Shown here in pieces: positions 52,653 to 54,187 of a stretch of DNA of 54,187 nt; position 1 is the stretch's first letter, and each line of letters begins with the position of its first letter. A program made the position numbers and the translations under genes. The notes beneath the pieces are model-generated. The model had not been told where the DNA came from. It searched no databases and saw only the letters and a program-made list of their open reading frames with translations. The DNA comes from Solimonas sp. (lineage in GTDB: Bacteria > Pseudomonadota > Gammaproteobacteria > Nevskiales > Nevskiaceae): assembly GCA_030149365.1 (NCBI GenBank), contig JASBRP010000039.1:1-54187 (forward strand). Reading direction: 5' to 3'.

Positions 52653-53600
52653 CTAGCCGTTGGCGCCTGAGCTTGTTGCGAGCGCGGCCCGTTCCGCTTC
52701 GGTAAGCCAGACTAGGTCTCGTTTAGTCCGTGGGACGCTCGGGTACTCTGCTACGGGCATCTCGGGATTCGTCCGAGGATCTGGAACCTGCCAATACCGA
52801 CCACTCAATAACTCCAGCATCGTTAGCCGACCATCTATCGTGCCGGCTCCAGTATCAAGGTAAATGCGGGCGCCGGTGGAGAGGGGGTGTCCAGACTTGA
52901 GCGACGTGTGCCCGGATAGGAGTTGGTCAATGCCGGCTACAGGTTCGTTTGCCAAAGCATGGCGATGCCGATCCCGGGCAGAGTAGTCCTTGAAGAGGCT
53001 AAGTTGGATGTCTGGCAGTGATGCGAGCGCTGCCGATACCATGGGTGCGCGATCCCACAACAGATCAACTTGGATGCCGCCGCGATACTTGTCGAAGAGC
53101 CTTTCGTCGCGCTCGGTCATGGACTGTACGTCGGACCAACGCCACTCGACGGGTAGACCGGCGTGAACTATGCCGAAGCGGCGGCCGTCGGTTAGAGCGA
53201 CCTCGATGGCCAGCGGTAGCATCCTGAGGATGCGCTCCATGAGAGCCTGATCCCTCATGCCAGGCCGCAGCGGGTCTTTTGAGTCGAAATACTCGCAGTC
53301 TTGAGCCACCATCCGACCTCTAGGGCCAATCGAACCTGTGTAAGCACCGAGTTGCATGGCCTCATGGTTGCCCAGTACCGGATGGAACCAGCGCTTCTCT
53401 GCTAGCTTCAAGCATTCAACAGAGGAAGGGCCGCGATGTACCAGGTCGCCTACAGAGAACAGCCGGTCTTTGGTTACATCAAAGTCGGCTGCCTCAAGTA
53501 AGCGATTGAGCATCGAGTAGCATCCATGTAGATCTCCTATGCAGAAGTCCCTACCGCGGACATTGGTTGGGAGGGTCACGAAGGGCTTGTCGCACAACAT
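52653..53600 (-). CDS. PPP-family serine/threonine phosphatase (metallophosphoesterase)
   Basis: The 315-residue protein has the three PPP metal motifs in order: GDLHG at 22-26, GDLVHRG at 51-57 and GNHE at 77-80, with further histidines in GIVHAGLP and LLSGHTSLKSG. It resembles bacterial PrpA/PrpB- or ApaH-like phosphatases that act on phosphoproteins or dinucleotides. I prefer the ATG at 53600 over a TTG three codons earlier. It may be cargo of the mobile block or the first flanking gene; base use is intermediate. Confidence 0.9.
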   Translation of the reverse strand: MLCDKPFVTLPTNVRGRDFCIGDLHGCYSMLNRLLEAADFDVTKDRLFSVGDLVHRGPSSVECLKLAEKRWFHPVLGNHEAMQLGAYTGSIGPRGRMVAQDCEYFDSKDPLRPGMRDQALMERILRMLPLAIEVALTDGRRFGIVHAGLPVEWRWSDVQSMTERDERLFDKYRGGIQVDLLWDRAPMVSAALASLPDIQLSLFKDYSARDRHRHALANEPVAGIDQLLSGHTSLKSGHPLSTGARIYLDTGAGTIDGRLTMLELLSGRYWQVPDPRTNPEMPVAEYPSVPRTKRDLVWLTEAERAALATSSGANG

Positions 53601-54187
53601 TGGCTTCAAACGGACTTGAGAAGTGTGAGTTTCGATGTCTCATTGACTCGCGACCTGCAGCGAGATGCAAGCGGCCCGTGAAGTGGCTTCAATCTCATGC
53701 CGTTGATCCAATTGAAAATTAATCCGAGTCTTCAGTTCGCCCGGAGAACGGGCTAGTGCTGTGTTTGCGCATTTTTTGTGACCGTTTCAGCGTAGGCCTG
53801 GCGGTGTTGGCTAATCGGCAGAGCCTGTAGGAGATGTGTTAAGGGTATTGAGTGAGGCTTGTCCGGATGGCGGCAGTAACGTACCGGCTCTCGCAGGCGA
53901 CCCAAGCCGCCCCGGCTGCAAAGAAGGACAAAGCAAAGAACTAGTTCGCCCCAAAGGATTGCACTTTCACGTCCGAGCCTTGATCGCGGTCGAACAACGA
54001 ATCGCGTGACCTAATGCGGCTCGACGCGGGTTCAGGGCCAATGGGGCGATCGCCGGTACCCGAGGTGAATCGAGTGAAATGCCCTCATATCTAGAAGGCC
54101 GGAGCGGGGCTGCAGCTCCGAGACGACCTGCCGTCATCGTCAGGTGACGATACCAGACAGTCCCTACTGGAACAGTCCGCAGAATGG
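53601..54187. other. right-hand gene-less stretch
   Basis: No supported gene of normal size. A 25-codon frame at 53867-53944 ends in AAPAAKKDKAKN, which looks like the lysine/alanine tail of a lost gene. Small inverted repeats occur near 54101-54120 and 54136-54150. No gtacagagtt repeat is present. Confidence 0.4.

Noticed and set aside
53867..53944. 25-codon frame as a real small gene
   Set aside because: No ribosome-binding site, and it looks like the tail of a lost gene; mentioned only as a possible remnant.

Overview
The window looks like chromosomal DNA of a GC-rich gammaproteobacterium. Codons end mostly in G or C, long antisense shadow frames are common, and the intergenic gaps hold palindromic REP-like repeats of the kind seen in Xanthomonas/Solimonas/Nevskia-type genomes. 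The gene content (steroid/fatty-acid style SDR, ADH, thioesterase and acyl-CoA ligase genes; SoxR; a yybP-ykoY riboswitch) fits that group. The lineage is an inference from gene style, not a proven placement.

Layout. 1-1.5 kb: gene-poor, A+T-richer DNA with one hypothetical membrane protein. 1.5-43.6 kb: mostly host backbone. This holds a TetR regulator beside a di-haem cytochrome lipoprotein; a TerC-like protein and hisC; a thioesterase and an alkyltransferase-like protein; an HxlR-flanked SnoaL/SDR pair followed by a thioesterase/alcohol dehydrogenase pair; uvrD, an MtfA-like peptidase and an L7/L12-like membrane protein; argS with a SPOR protein; a manganese riboswitch with a GDT1/UPF0016 transporter; priA; a repeat protein followed by an ECF sigma, anti-sigma-like and DUF3106 cluster; a SoxR-controlled quinone oxidoreductase/MFS pair; an ogt-type DNA repair gene; an unusual acyltransferase-cNMP fusion with a short adenylate-forming enzyme; rhomboid, LysR/pirin and ycaC. 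At 37.8-41.8 kb an A+T-richer insert carries an esterase and an alpha-L-rhamnosidase behind a LacI-type operator palindrome. A decayed hydrolase tail follows it, and then a host acyl-CoA ligase.

44.0-53.6 kb is a mobile block. A Tn7-like operon tnsA-tnsB-tnsC-tniQ(tnsD) runs right to left with tight coupling. TnsA, TnsB and TnsC keep recognisable catalytic or nucleotide-binding motifs. A second, divergent tniQ upstream of tnsA has lost its middle by deletion and frameshift. At the left boundary lie six copies of the decamer gtacagagtt in two convergent sets (three dense, three spaced), which look like TnsB-binding arrays of two transposon ends meeting head to head. Accessory genes are a coiled-coil HTH protein, an orphan HipB-like repressor with duplicated operators, and a PPP-type phosphatase. 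No matching right end was seen, so it probably lies beyond the window or has been lost. No cas gene or CRISPR array was seen.

Regulation visible in sequence: a SoxR box with a 19-bp promoter spacer, a TGTGA-N6-TCACA site, a LacI-like palindrome, a Mn riboswitch with a hairpin next to the ribosome-binding site, and duplicated operators in front of the HipB-like gene. The most unusual items are the Tn7-like block with its end arrays and decaying second TniQ, and the acyltransferase-cNMP/adenylate-enzyme pair.
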